DNA of 64,000 nucleotides, taken from NCBI RefSeq assembly GCF_018736065.1, contig NZ_CP076129.1, forward strand, positions 1,178,001 to 1,242,000. Reading direction: 5' to 3'. The first letter of the stretch is position 1. Each line of letters begins with the position of its first letter. This document shows, piece by piece, positions 20,194-28,079 of the stretch. The DNA is from Flammeovirga kamogawensis. Its GTDB lineage: Bacteria; Bacteroidota; Bacteroidia; Cytophagales; Flammeovirgaceae. Below the pieces are notes generated by a model. It saw only the letters and a list, made by a program, of their open reading frames with translations. It searched no databases and was not told the origin of the DNA. The position numbers and the translations under genes were made by a program.

Positions 20194-21123
20194 ATGAAAC
20201 GAATTATACTAACATCTTTTATTATTTTCTTAGCTCTGCAATTGTTTGCTCAGGTGAAACCCACCGAAAAGGTGGTTTATAAAGAGATTGGTGATGTAAA
20301 ATTGAAACATCATATCTTTATACCAAAAGAACAAGATAAAAGCAGAGGAGCTGTTGTCTTAATTCATGGTGGAGGGTGGAACTCTGGTTCTCCAAAAGCC
20401 TTCTATTTACAAGCACAACATCTAGCAGATAGAGGTTTAGTAGTCTTTAGCCCAGAATATAGACTACGAAAAAAGCACGGTACAACCATTTATGAATGTG
20501 TTGAAGACACGCAAGAAGCTATAGCATTTGTCAGAAAAAATGCTGAAAAATACGGTATTGATCCCAATAAAATTGCAGTCGGAGGGGGTTCTGCAGGAGG
20601 CCATTTAGCGTTAAGTGCCGCTTTTATAGACCCCCTTACAAACAAGCTAAATCAAAAAGACTATGCACCAAACTTACTTGTATTATTTAACCCAGTTTTG
20701 GGAACAAGTAAAGAGGGTTATGGACATAGAAAGGTAGCAGAAGAATTATCAGCCAAAGGTATAAATTGGGAAACATTTAGCCCAAGACAAAACATTGATG
20801 CATCGTTTCCACCAATGCTAATTCAATTAGGAGATCACGATAAAGTGACTTCTATACCATTGGCAAATGATTTTGAAAGTAGATGTGTAGGAGCTAATGT
20901 AAATTGTAAATTAATGATTTATAAAGGAGCAGAACATTCTTTCTTTAATTTAGGTTACGGTAAAAAACAAGGATACCCAAAAGGGACCGTAGTTAACCGT
21001 TGGTATTATGATACTTTACAGGAGATGGATAATTTCTTTGTAGAGAATAATTACTTGTCAACGCCATTTACAGTAGAAATTCCAGCAGATGCCATTTATC
21101 CAATAAGAAAAGAGCATGAGTAA
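20194..21123 (+). CDS. Exported alpha/beta-hydrolase esterase
   Basis: A 309-residue alpha/beta hydrolase with a signal peptide (ending LQLFAQ). It shows the oxyanion motif HGGGW (near 58-62), the nucleophile elbow GGGSAGG with Ser133, and candidate acid and His residues in GDHDKV and AEHSFF. This resembles the BD-FAE/acetyl-xylan-esterase-like group in PULs, which remove acetyl or other acyl groups from glycans. I use the ATG at 20194; a TTG 36 bases upstream is in frame but would put a non-signal-like segment first. The last 8 nt overlap the next sulfatase gene, so translation is probably coupled. Substrate is not readable from sequence. Confidence 0.88.
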   Translation: MKRIILTSFIIFLALQLFAQVKPTEKVVYKEIGDVKLKHHIFIPKEQDKSRGAVVLIHGGGWNSGSPKAFYLQAQHLADRGLVVFSPEYRLRKKHGTTIYECVEDTQEAIAFVRKNAEKYGIDPNKIAVGGGSAGGHLALSAAFIDPLTNKLNQKDYAPNLLVLFNPVLGTSKEGYGHRKVAEELSAKGINWETFSPRQNIDASFPPMLIQLGDHDKVTSIPLANDFESRCVGANVNCKLMIYKGAEHSFFNLGYGKKQGYPKGTVVNRWYYDTLQEMDNFFVENNYLSTPFTVEIPADAIYPIRKEHE

Positions 21124-22519
21124 GAAAAGTACATTTCTTTTTCTTTTGATGTTTACGTTGTTAAGTGCACATGCTCAAAAGAAAAATGTATTTGTTTTTG
21201 TAGTAGATGACCTAGGATATTTTGATATAAGTGCCCATGGATCAGATTTCTACGAAACACCAAATATAGATCAATTAGTAAGTGAAGGAGTTGACTTTAC
21301 AAACGCATATTCTTCTCATCCAAGATGTGTACCCTCAAGATATGGATTACAAACAGGAAAAGCTCCAGCAAGAGTGGGTGCTCCTGGTAAATTAGGAAAA
21401 GATAAATGTGAATTGTCTGAAAGTGAAATATCAATTGGACAAGCTTTTAAAAATAATGGCTATACTACCTTCTTTGCAGGTAAATGGCATTTAGGAGAAA
21501 CTGTTGCAACATGGCCTCAAAGTAGAGGTTACGATAGTAATATTGCAGGGTGTAGTGCAGGGGCTCCTAAATCTTATTTTTATCCATATAATGTTCCTCA
21601 AGACCCTAAAAGATCTGGGAATCATAGGAATATTGAAGGTTTGGAAGATGGAGAAAAAGGAGAATATTTAACTGATAGACTAACAACAGAAACAGTAAAC
21701 TACCTTAAAGAAGAACATACAAAACCCTTTTTTGCAATGCTTTGCCATTATGGTGTACACACACCTTTAGAAGCAAAATCAGCATTGGTAGAGAAGTATA
21801 AAGCAAAATTACAGACATTATCTTTTGATGGGCTAGAATTTGAACTAAAGGATGGGGAAACAAAACAACATCAAAACAACCCGATTTATGCCGCAATGAT
21901 CGAGTCGGTAGACCAAAGTTTAGGCCAAGTAATTAAAACCCTGAAAGCAGAAGGTTTATACGAGAATACAATTATTGTTTTCACTTCAGATCATGGAGGT
22001 TTATCAAATAGAGGAGTTGGAAATAAAAGAAAAATTGCCACTTCAAATTTACCTTTAAGGGCAGGTAAAGGGCATGTTTATGAAGGAGGAATAAAAGTAC
22101 CTCTCGTTTTTGCAGGAGGTATATCACATAAAAAAAATATTTCTACTCAGGTAACAACAAATTTAGATATTTACCCTACAGTATTAGATTTATGCAGTTT
22201 GCCATTATTACCTCATCAACATAGAGATGGTATTAGTATTAAAAAGGCAATTACACATAATAAGATAGAACAACGTACTGTTTATTGGCATTCTCCAATG
22301 AGTAGATTACGTTCAACAGGAGATACAAACTGTACTGTAGTAAGGTATGGTGATTTAAAATTATTTGACTTCTTTACTGAAGGCCGTTATGAAATGTATG
22401 ACTTATCGAAAGACCCTTTTGAGACGACAAACATTTATACTGAAAATGGAAAACAGGAAAATAAACTTACGCAATTAATAAACACTTGGCGAAAAGAGAT
22501 TGACGCCGTAATTCTCTAA
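21116..22519 (+). CDS. S1-family sulfatase
   Basis: A 467-residue exported sulfatase: signal peptide ending SAHAQ, metal site VVDDLG (Asp31/Asp32), formylglycine motif RCVPSR with Cys71, GKWHLG, FTSDHGG and a C-terminal DLSKDPFETTN segment. It needs a maturase to turn Cys71 into formylglycine; no such gene is in the window. It is a close paralogue of the next gene, with long identical stretches, and overlaps the esterase gene by 8 nt. It is predicted to remove sulfate esters from oligosaccharides in the periplasm. Confidence 0.94.
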   Translation: MSKKSTFLFLLMFTLLSAHAQKKNVFVFVVDDLGYFDISAHGSDFYETPNIDQLVSEGVDFTNAYSSHPRCVPSRYGLQTGKAPARVGAPGKLGKDKCELSESEISIGQAFKNNGYTTFFAGKWHLGETVATWPQSRGYDSNIAGCSAGAPKSYFYPYNVPQDPKRSGNHRNIEGLEDGEKGEYLTDRLTTETVNYLKEEHTKPFFAMLCHYGVHTPLEAKSALVEKYKAKLQTLSFDGLEFELKDGETKQHQNNPIYAAMIESVDQSLGQVIKTLKAEGLYENTIIVFTSDHGGLSNRGVGNKRKIATSNLPLRAGKGHVYEGGIKVPLVFAGGISHKKNISTQVTTNLDIYPTVLDLCSLPLLPHQHRDGISIKKAITHNKIEQRTVYWHSPMSRLRSTGDTNCTVVRYGDLKLFDFFTEGRYEMYDLSKDPFETTNIYTENGKQENKLTQLINTWRKEIDAVIL

Positions 22520-22540
22520 TTTTTTAATAAATTGAAAAGT

Positions 22541-23956
22541 ATGAAATTTTTAAAATTACTAGTAGCATCTCTTTTATTAATGAGCTGCAGCGTTATTGCA
22601 CAAAATAAAAAGAACGTTCTCGTTTTTGTAGTAGATGATTTAGGGTACTATGATATCTCTAAACACGATGCAGATTTTTACGAAACGCCTAACATTGATC
22701 AGTTAGCAGAAGACGGATTAGATTTTAACAATGCTTATGTGGCCCACCCACGTTGCTTACCTTCTCGTTATGCTTTACAAACTGGTCGTTATCCAGCAAG
22801 AGCAGGTATTCCATCAAGAAATGAGAACACAATAAAAGATAAGAAATTTTACGATAACGAAGTAACAATTGGGCAGGCTTTTAAAAACAATGGCTATCAT
22901 ACTTTTTTTGCTGGTAAATGGCATTTAGGACATAAAGAAGACGAATGGCCTCAGAATAAAGGGTACGATATTAATATTGCAGGTTGTGCGGCTGGAGCAC
23001 CAAATTCTTATTTCTTCCCTTACAATGTTCCAAAAAATCCGAAGAAAGTAAACAAGAAAGGCCACGGGAAAATTGTTGGGTTAGATGATGGTGTGGAAGG
23101 AGAATACCTTACTGATCGTTTAACAGATGAGACGATTAATTTTATCAATGAAGACCATAAAGATCCGTTCTTTATTATGCTTTGCCATTATGGTGTACAT
23201 ACGCCTTTCCAAGCAAAAAAGGAACACATCAAAAAATATAAAGCTAAATTAGAAGGGGTTACTTTTGAAGGACCAGAATACACGCTTCAAGATGGATATA
23301 CTAAAATGCACCAAAATAATGTTGTGTATGGAGCAATGGTAGAGTCTGTAGACGAAAGTTTAGGACGTGTTGTAAAAGCATTAAAAGACAAAGGACTTTA
23401 TGATAATACAATTATTGTCTTTACTTCAGATCATGGTGGATTATCTAATAGAGGAGTAAATAATAAGAGAGAATTGGCGACTTCTAACTTGCCTTTAAGA
23501 GCTGGTAAAGGACATACTTACGAAGGTGGTACAAAAGTTCCGTTAATATTTGCTGGTGCAAAAATTACAAAAAAACACACTACAGATCAGGTAACAACAA
23601 ATACAGATTTGTACCCTACGTTATTAGATTTATGTGATTTAGACTTAATCCCATCAGAGCACAAAGATGGAAAAAGTATTAAAACAGAAATTCAAAAAGG
23701 AAAAACAACAGACCGTACATTGTTCTGGCATTCCTCTAGAGCAAGACCAAAATCTACAGGCGATACCAATTGCACAGTAGTTCGAGATGGAAATTTAAAA
23801 ATGTCTTATTTCTATGATGATGACCATTATGAATTGTATGATTTATCAAAAGATCCGTTTGAGAAAACAAATCTTATTGATGTTAATAAGAAAGATGCAG
23901 CTCGTTTAAAGCAATTGATTACCACTTGGAAAGAAGAAGTTAAAGCCACTATCTAA
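22541..23956 (+). CDS. S1-family sulfatase (tandem paralogue)
   Basis: A 471-residue sulfatase paralogous to its upstream neighbour. Motifs: VVDDLG, formylglycine motif RCLPSR with Cys72, FFAGKWHLG, VFTSDHGGLSNRGV, and YDLSKDPFEKTN. The N-terminus has LLLMSC at residue 16 followed by SVIAQ, so it could be either a lipoprotein or a signal-peptidase I substrate cut after Ala20. I use the ATG at 22541; an in-frame TTG nine bases upstream exists. The spacing of 21 nt and 1 nt to its neighbours shows one operon. The tandem copies may differ in position specificity on the same glycan. Confidence 0.94.
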   Translation: MKFLKLLVASLLLMSCSVIAQNKKNVLVFVVDDLGYYDISKHDADFYETPNIDQLAEDGLDFNNAYVAHPRCLPSRYALQTGRYPARAGIPSRNENTIKDKKFYDNEVTIGQAFKNNGYHTFFAGKWHLGHKEDEWPQNKGYDINIAGCAAGAPNSYFFPYNVPKNPKKVNKKGHGKIVGLDDGVEGEYLTDRLTDETINFINEDHKDPFFIMLCHYGVHTPFQAKKEHIKKYKAKLEGVTFEGPEYTLQDGYTKMHQNNVVYGAMVESVDESLGRVVKALKDKGLYDNTIIVFTSDHGGLSNRGVNNKRELATSNLPLRAGKGHTYEGGTKVPLIFAGAKITKKHTTDQVTTNTDLYPTLLDLCDLDLIPSEHKDGKSIKTEIQKGKTTDRTLFWHSSRARPKSTGDTNCTVVRDGNLKMSYFYDDDHYELYDLSKDPFEKTNLIDVNKKDAARLKQLITTWKEEVKATI

Positions 23957-23957
23957 T

Positions 23958-25370
23958 ATGAAGAATCTAGTAAAAACAGTGATGATATTGATGGCCTTTT
24001 TACCTTCAATTCTTACTGCTCAAGATAAGCCAAACATCATCTTAATTACAATAGATGATTTAAGACCAGAGTTAGGCGTTTATGGAAATACATTGATTCA
24101 AACTCCTCAAATTGATGCATTAAGCGAACATGCAACTACATTTAATAATGCTTTTTGCCAAGTGCCAGTTTGTGGAGCCTCAAGAGCATCTATGCATACA
24201 GGAGTTCGTCCAACGCCTAAAAGATTTACGTCTGCAGGAACAGAAATTGATCATGACCTGCCAAATGCAGTAACAATTGGTCAGCATTTTAAAGAAAACG
24301 GATACTATACTTTTTCAATTGGTAAAGTAATTCATGGTAAAAAAGATGCTGTAGAACGTACATGGACGGAGTATCTTCCTGCAGAAAGTATGTTCGAATA
24401 CCACGATAAAGCATTAGTAGAAGAAGCCACAAACCCTGTAGCTCCTTACAAAAGACCACAACCTTATGAGGTGGTAGTAGATAGTAAAGACACAGATTTC
24501 TTAGACGGAAGATCGGTTAAAGTTGCAAAAGAAAGATTGGCTGAACTGAAAAAGAAGGACCAACCATTTTTTATGGCAGTAGGCATTGCACGTCCTCACC
24601 TTCCATTTGTAGCACCAAAACGTTTTTGGGATTTATACAACGAAAATGATATCCCAATGGCGGACAATCCATACAAACCTAAGAATATGCCAGAGATGGC
24701 AAAAACAACGTATGGTGAGTTAAGAGCATATAATTCTGTTCCTAAAAAAGGGGATGTACCAAATGATTTAGCTAAGAAACTAAAGCATGGATATTATGCT
24801 TCTGTAAGTTTTTCAGATTATTTAGTAGGTGATCTTGTGGCTGAATTAAAAAAACAAGGTCTTTATGAAAATTCTATTATTGTAATTTGGGGAGACCATG
24901 GTTGGCAATTAGGAGAGCATTCTTTTTGGGCAAAACATACAAACTTTGATATTGCTTTAAGAGTACCGTTAATAATTAAACCTCAAAAAGGAAAAAACAT
25001 GAAGGCTGCAAAGGCAGATGGTTTTGCAGAAATTGTAGATATATTTCCAACTTTATGTGACTTGGCAGGGTTAGAGGGACCTTCACAATTACAAGGTCAG
25101 AGCTTAGTACCCGTTTTAAAAGATCCTAATTTCTCTACAAAAGAATATGCTTTAAGTAGATGGAAACAAGGGGATAGTATTCGTACAAAAGGCTTTAGAT
25201 ATACTGCTTTTAAAAACAAAAAGGGAGTATTAATTGCTGAAATGATGTATGATTTATCAAATGATCCTGAAGAAAATAAAAACATTGTAGAAGATGCCAC
25301 TTATAAAGGAGAGGTTGAAAAACATAGAAAACTTCTTGATAAGGCACTAAAGGAATATAGCTTAATTTAG
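23958..25370 (+). CDS. Iduronate-2-sulfatase-like S1 sulfatase with CGASR motif
   Basis: A 470-residue exported sulfatase (signal peptide ending SILTAQ). It is of the same subtype as the sulfatase domains in both fusion enzymes: ITIDDLRPELGVYG, GVRP, ARPHLPFVAP, WGDHGWQLGEH and VDIFPTLCDLAGL. The modification motif reads CGASR (Cys72), with Ala where most sulfatases have Pro; C-x-[P/A]-x-R is accepted by known maturation systems, so activity is still expected. It is the last gene of the plus-strand operon, one base after the previous stop and followed by a terminator. Confidence 0.94.
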   Translation: MKNLVKTVMILMAFLPSILTAQDKPNIILITIDDLRPELGVYGNTLIQTPQIDALSEHATTFNNAFCQVPVCGASRASMHTGVRPTPKRFTSAGTEIDHDLPNAVTIGQHFKENGYYTFSIGKVIHGKKDAVERTWTEYLPAESMFEYHDKALVEEATNPVAPYKRPQPYEVVVDSKDTDFLDGRSVKVAKERLAELKKKDQPFFMAVGIARPHLPFVAPKRFWDLYNENDIPMADNPYKPKNMPEMAKTTYGELRAYNSVPKKGDVPNDLAKKLKHGYYASVSFSDYLVGDLVAELKKQGLYENSIIVIWGDHGWQLGEHSFWAKHTNFDIALRVPLIIKPQKGKNMKAAKADGFAEIVDIFPTLCDLAGLEGPSQLQGQSLVPVLKDPNFSTKEYALSRWKQGDSIRTKGFRYTAFKNKKGVLIAEMMYDLSNDPEENKNIVEDATYKGEVEKHRKLLDKALKEYSLI

Positions 25371-25399
25371 ATATAGCGTATAGTAACGCAACAACTTTA

Positions 25400-25432
25400 A
25401 AAAGGTGTGGGTAGTACTCATGCCTTTTTTTG
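25400..25432 (+). terminator. Terminator of the GH3-esterase-sulfatase operon
   Basis: A stem AAAGGTGTGGG / CTCATGCCTTT (with G-T pairs) and a T7 run, starting about 30 nt after the last sulfatase gene. Confidence 0.65.
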
Positions 25433-25514
25433 TGACTAATAATTAATAGATGTCAATAAGTTCGGCCAGTGTTGTTTTTCGGTTTTCTTAATAGCGAACC
25501 AAAACATAACCCAA

Positions 25515-26450
25515 ATGAAAAAGATATTTATTATAGCAGCATTAGCCTTTACAGTTATTTCTTGTAATGATAAGAAAGATCCTGAACCGGAAGTGAAAGA
25601 AGAAGTTAAAATTGAAAAATTAGCTGACGATAAAAAAAATAATAAAGAAGAAGATAAAAAGAAAGGTAATACAGATTCTGTAAAACCTGCAAGTAAGCAA
25701 GTTACATCTTCACCAAAAAATAACACAAAGAAGCCTGTTACCAAACCAGCTTCTTCAACACCAAAAAATAAAACTACTACAGTTAAAAAGGCAACGAAAA
25801 TAGTAAAAGTTCAACCTAAGCCAAAATCAACTACACCAGTAATAAATAATCCAAAATCTGGATCAAAAAGTAATCCTGTATTAGGTGGTAATTCTTCAAA
25901 TTCATCATCTACAAATCCTTATAATGTTGAAAGAGAGATGGTAAGCTCTTCAGGTAAGAAACATATTATTTGGGGTACTTCTTCTGTTACTAAATCAGAT
26001 TTAGATCAATATGAAAAATTAGAAGCTGATTATATGGTTAAATTAAGTGTTCATAATGATAAAAAAGCAGTTTTACCTGGTTTGGAAATATCTTTAAATA
26101 ATCAGTTAAGAAAAATTCAAATAATTGAAGATAATAAGAAAACGATGTTTGATGCTGTAGTTGTTAGTGAAGGTTATATGAATGATTATCAATCTAAAGC
26201 AAATAAAGAAACTAATCCAAATAGTAAGCAAAATTTACTTAAGTTTGCTAATCTTCATAAGCAAAGATTAGCTGAACGTAAAGGTAGATTACAAACAATA
26301 GAATCAAAGCTAGCAGATGCTTTAGTTGAGAAAGCTAAACTAGAACAAAAATATAATTCAGCTTTACAGGAATTTAAACAAGCAGAATCAGTATTTTTTG
26401 CAGCAGGTACACTTCTAGAAGATGCAGCAAGAGTACATCATATAAAATAA
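25515..26450 (+). CDS. Lipoprotein with Lys/Pro/Ser-rich linker and coiled coil
   Basis: A 311-residue lipoprotein: lipobox TVISC with Cys17, then NDKKDPEPE, an acidic start that fits surface export in Bacteroidota. Residues ~20-130 are a low-complexity Lys/Glu then Ser/Thr/Pro/Lys linker. Residues ~150-311 are helical with heptad-like spacing (RLAERKGRLQTIESKLADA). No enzyme motif is present. It may be a wall- or surface-spanning tether, which is a guess. Its start and upstream sequence resemble those of the small lipoprotein at 27581: both have a GAACCAAAA stretch about 15-20 nt before the ATG. Confidence 0.75.
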   Translation: MKKIFIIAALAFTVISCNDKKDPEPEVKEEVKIEKLADDKKNNKEEDKKKGNTDSVKPASKQVTSSPKNNTKKPVTKPASSTPKNKTTTVKKATKIVKVQPKPKSTTPVINNPKSGSKSNPVLGGNSSNSSSTNPYNVEREMVSSSGKKHIIWGTSSVTKSDLDQYEKLEADYMVKLSVHNDKKAVLPGLEISLNNQLRKIQIIEDNKKTMFDAVVVSEGYMNDYQSKANKETNPNSKQNLLKFANLHKQRLAERKGRLQTIESKLADALVEKAKLEQKYNSALQEFKQAESVFFAAGTLLEDAARVHHIK

Positions 26451-26467
26451 GTATAATTGATATATCA

Positions 26468-26507
26468 AAAAAGGTCTTTCACATAACAAAATGTGAAAGA
26501 CCTTTTT
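26468..26507. terminator. Bidirectional terminator between convergent genes
   Basis: A perfect 17-bp stem, AAAAAGGTCTTTCACAT / ATGTGAAAGACCTTTTT, with a 6-base loop. It has A and T runs at the two ends and lies between the convergent genes ending at 26450 and 26522, so it can serve both strands. Confidence 0.9.
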
Positions 26508-26521
26508 AGTTTATAGAACTC

Positions 26522-27238
26522 TTATAATGAAAGAAGATCGTCTCTTAAAGAAGTATCAATAGGTGTATTACCTAAATAGATATTCATTAATGCTTTTTTA
26601 AATGCTTTATTATTAGTTTGGAATAACTCGTTACCATTTTTATAAAGTGTAACAAGGTTGTTCTGACTAATAATTCTAAAATGATCGCCTTTAACAATTA
26701 GATCACTAAAAGAAGCAATATAATCAACAATCTCACTATTGATAGTTTCAGTATTACCAGCATTAGAATTTTTAAATGCTTCTCCAAATAATTTTTCTAC
26801 GGTAATTACTTGTGAAGGATTAATTTGCTCTTGCTTTCTTAAAGCAGCAACAAATTTCTTGTCACTTTCAGATGCATCAGCACCAACTTTTAGATCAACA
26901 GCATACGCCTTTCTCATTCTTTTAATTGTAGCTTCTGACTGTAAATTATTAGAAGTCATTACAAGCTCAATTACTTTAAGATCGTCGCTATAAATTAAAT
27001 TGATAGCATCGTCTGATGGGTGTGCAACATAGAGTGCACAAGAAAAGATTTTTGATAAATTTTGCGATAATGCTCCATACCCATTGCACTGTAAAGACTT
27101 TTCTGTAACAGTTACAGTCTTAGGAAATTCTACTTCGTTAAAGAAGTTTGTTTTAAACGTTTTTTGCTCTTGTGCTGTAGCGACTACAGACAACAATAAT
27201 AACACAGATAGAAGCTTTAATTTTAAAAAATTTCTCAT
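26522..27238 (-). CDS. Exported chalcone-isomerase-like protein
   Basis: A 238-residue protein with a signal peptide (ending VVATAQ). The region around residues 40-110 follows the pattern of bacterial chalcone-isomerase-like proteins: CNGYGALSQNLSKIFSCALY, then DDLKVIELVMTSN and IKRMRKAY. Bacterial members of this fold usually lack chalcone isomerase activity and have no settled function; some bind fatty acids or other small hydrophobic molecules. It is a single gene, convergent with the lipoprotein gene at 25515 across a shared terminator. The family assignment is from motif pattern only and is moderately secure. Confidence 0.6.
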   Translation of the reverse strand: MRNFLKLKLLSVLLLLSVVATAQEQKTFKTNFFNEVEFPKTVTVTEKSLQCNGYGALSQNLSKIFSCALYVAHPSDDAINLIYSDDLKVIELVMTSNNLQSEATIKRMRKAYAVDLKVGADASESDKKFVAALRKQEQINPSQVITVEKLFGEAFKNSNAGNTETINSEIVDYIASFSDLIVKGDHFRIISQNNLVTLYKNGNELFQTNNKAFKKALMNIYLGNTPIDTSLRDDLLSL

Positions 27239-27580
27239 AAAAGTAGTTTAATTGTCTAGTTATTGAAACACATGGAAGTTAATTGACTTTTTAAAAGTAT
27301 TAATAAAATGTAATGATTCAAAGAAAAAGTTTAACAATGACAGTACTCAAGGTGATTTTATTGAAATAGTTATATTCTAAACAAAAAAATATAAGTAGAA
27401 GTAAAATAAAGTTGAACTTTTAACGTAAGGGCTTATTTAAGATTGGGGAGTATAAACTGTTAACAGTTGAATTAATCTTTCGTTTTTCTGTATTCCGTAA
27501 GATCTTCTCAACAGTTGTTAATTAGATTGACAAACTATCCCGTTCATTTTTCTTATTCATGAACCAAAAGATTAACGCTC
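27239..27580. promoter_or_regulatory. Divergent intergenic region with palindrome
   Basis: A 342-bp region without a gene, between divergent starts. It holds a perfect 14-bp palindrome AACTGTTAACAGTT at 27455-27468, a possible regulator site. Near the lipoprotein start there is an inverted repeat GTTCAT / ATGAAC within 27543-27563. I see no open frame or structured RNA beyond that. Confidence 0.4.
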
Positions 27581-27790
27581 ATGAAAAAGATACTACTTAT
27601 TTCTATACTTGCCATTTCAATGGTTTCTTGTAATGATGGTAGAGAAGAACCTCAACCATTAAAGAAAGATTTAAAAGAGTATTTATTAGAAGGGGTGGAA
27701 AAGCTAAATAAGGATAAAAAAAATAAAGAGGATGCTGAAGATAAAACGAAAAATGAGCAATCTGATAAGCAGAATGATACAAAAAAATAA
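27581..27790 (+). CDS. Small charged lipoprotein
   Basis: A 69-residue lipoprotein: lipobox SMVSC with Cys17, followed by NDGREEPQ and then an almost wholly Lys/Glu/Asp/Asn tail (KKNKEDAEDKTKNEQSDK). The N-terminus is a close match to that of the 311-residue lipoprotein at 25515 (MKKI, CND), suggesting a short paralogue or a truncated relative that kept only the signal and charged linker. Function unknown. A terminator follows about 70 nt after the stop. Confidence 0.65.
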   Translation: MKKILLISILAISMVSCNDGREEPQPLKKDLKEYLLEGVEKLNKDKKNKEDAEDKTKNEQSDKQNDTKK

Positions 27791-27857
27791 TAAAGTACAT
27801 ATATAGATAAATTTGACTATTCAGTATACTTATTTGTAAATAATATACTGAGCATAT

Positions 27858-27894
27858 AAAGCTAATAGAAGAGTAATCTTTTGTTAGCTTTTTT
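27858..27894 (+). terminator. Rho-independent terminator
   Basis: Stem AAAGCTAA / TTAGCTTT with a loop of about 20 bases and a T6 run, downstream of the small lipoprotein. The remaining sequence to 28079 is AT-rich and shows nothing else that I recognise. Confidence 0.6.
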
Positions 27895-28079
27895 CATATA
27901 GTTAATAAAAAACACTCTTTTTAGTACTCAAATCAACTTTTAGAACTCTTTTTAATAGGTATCGAACGAAAAGTACACCCGTATTTTTTACAATTAAAAG
28001 ACATTTACAAATAGAAATTTAAAGCTATCTATTCATTTACCTGAATAAGATTTCTCAACTATTTAGAAATGAAATTTTA

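Noticed and set aside
25436-25744. A 102-codon minus-strand open frame over the start of the 311-residue lipoprotein.
   Set aside because: Antisense to the Lys-rich linker and promoter; Phe/Ser-rich composition as expected of a shadow.
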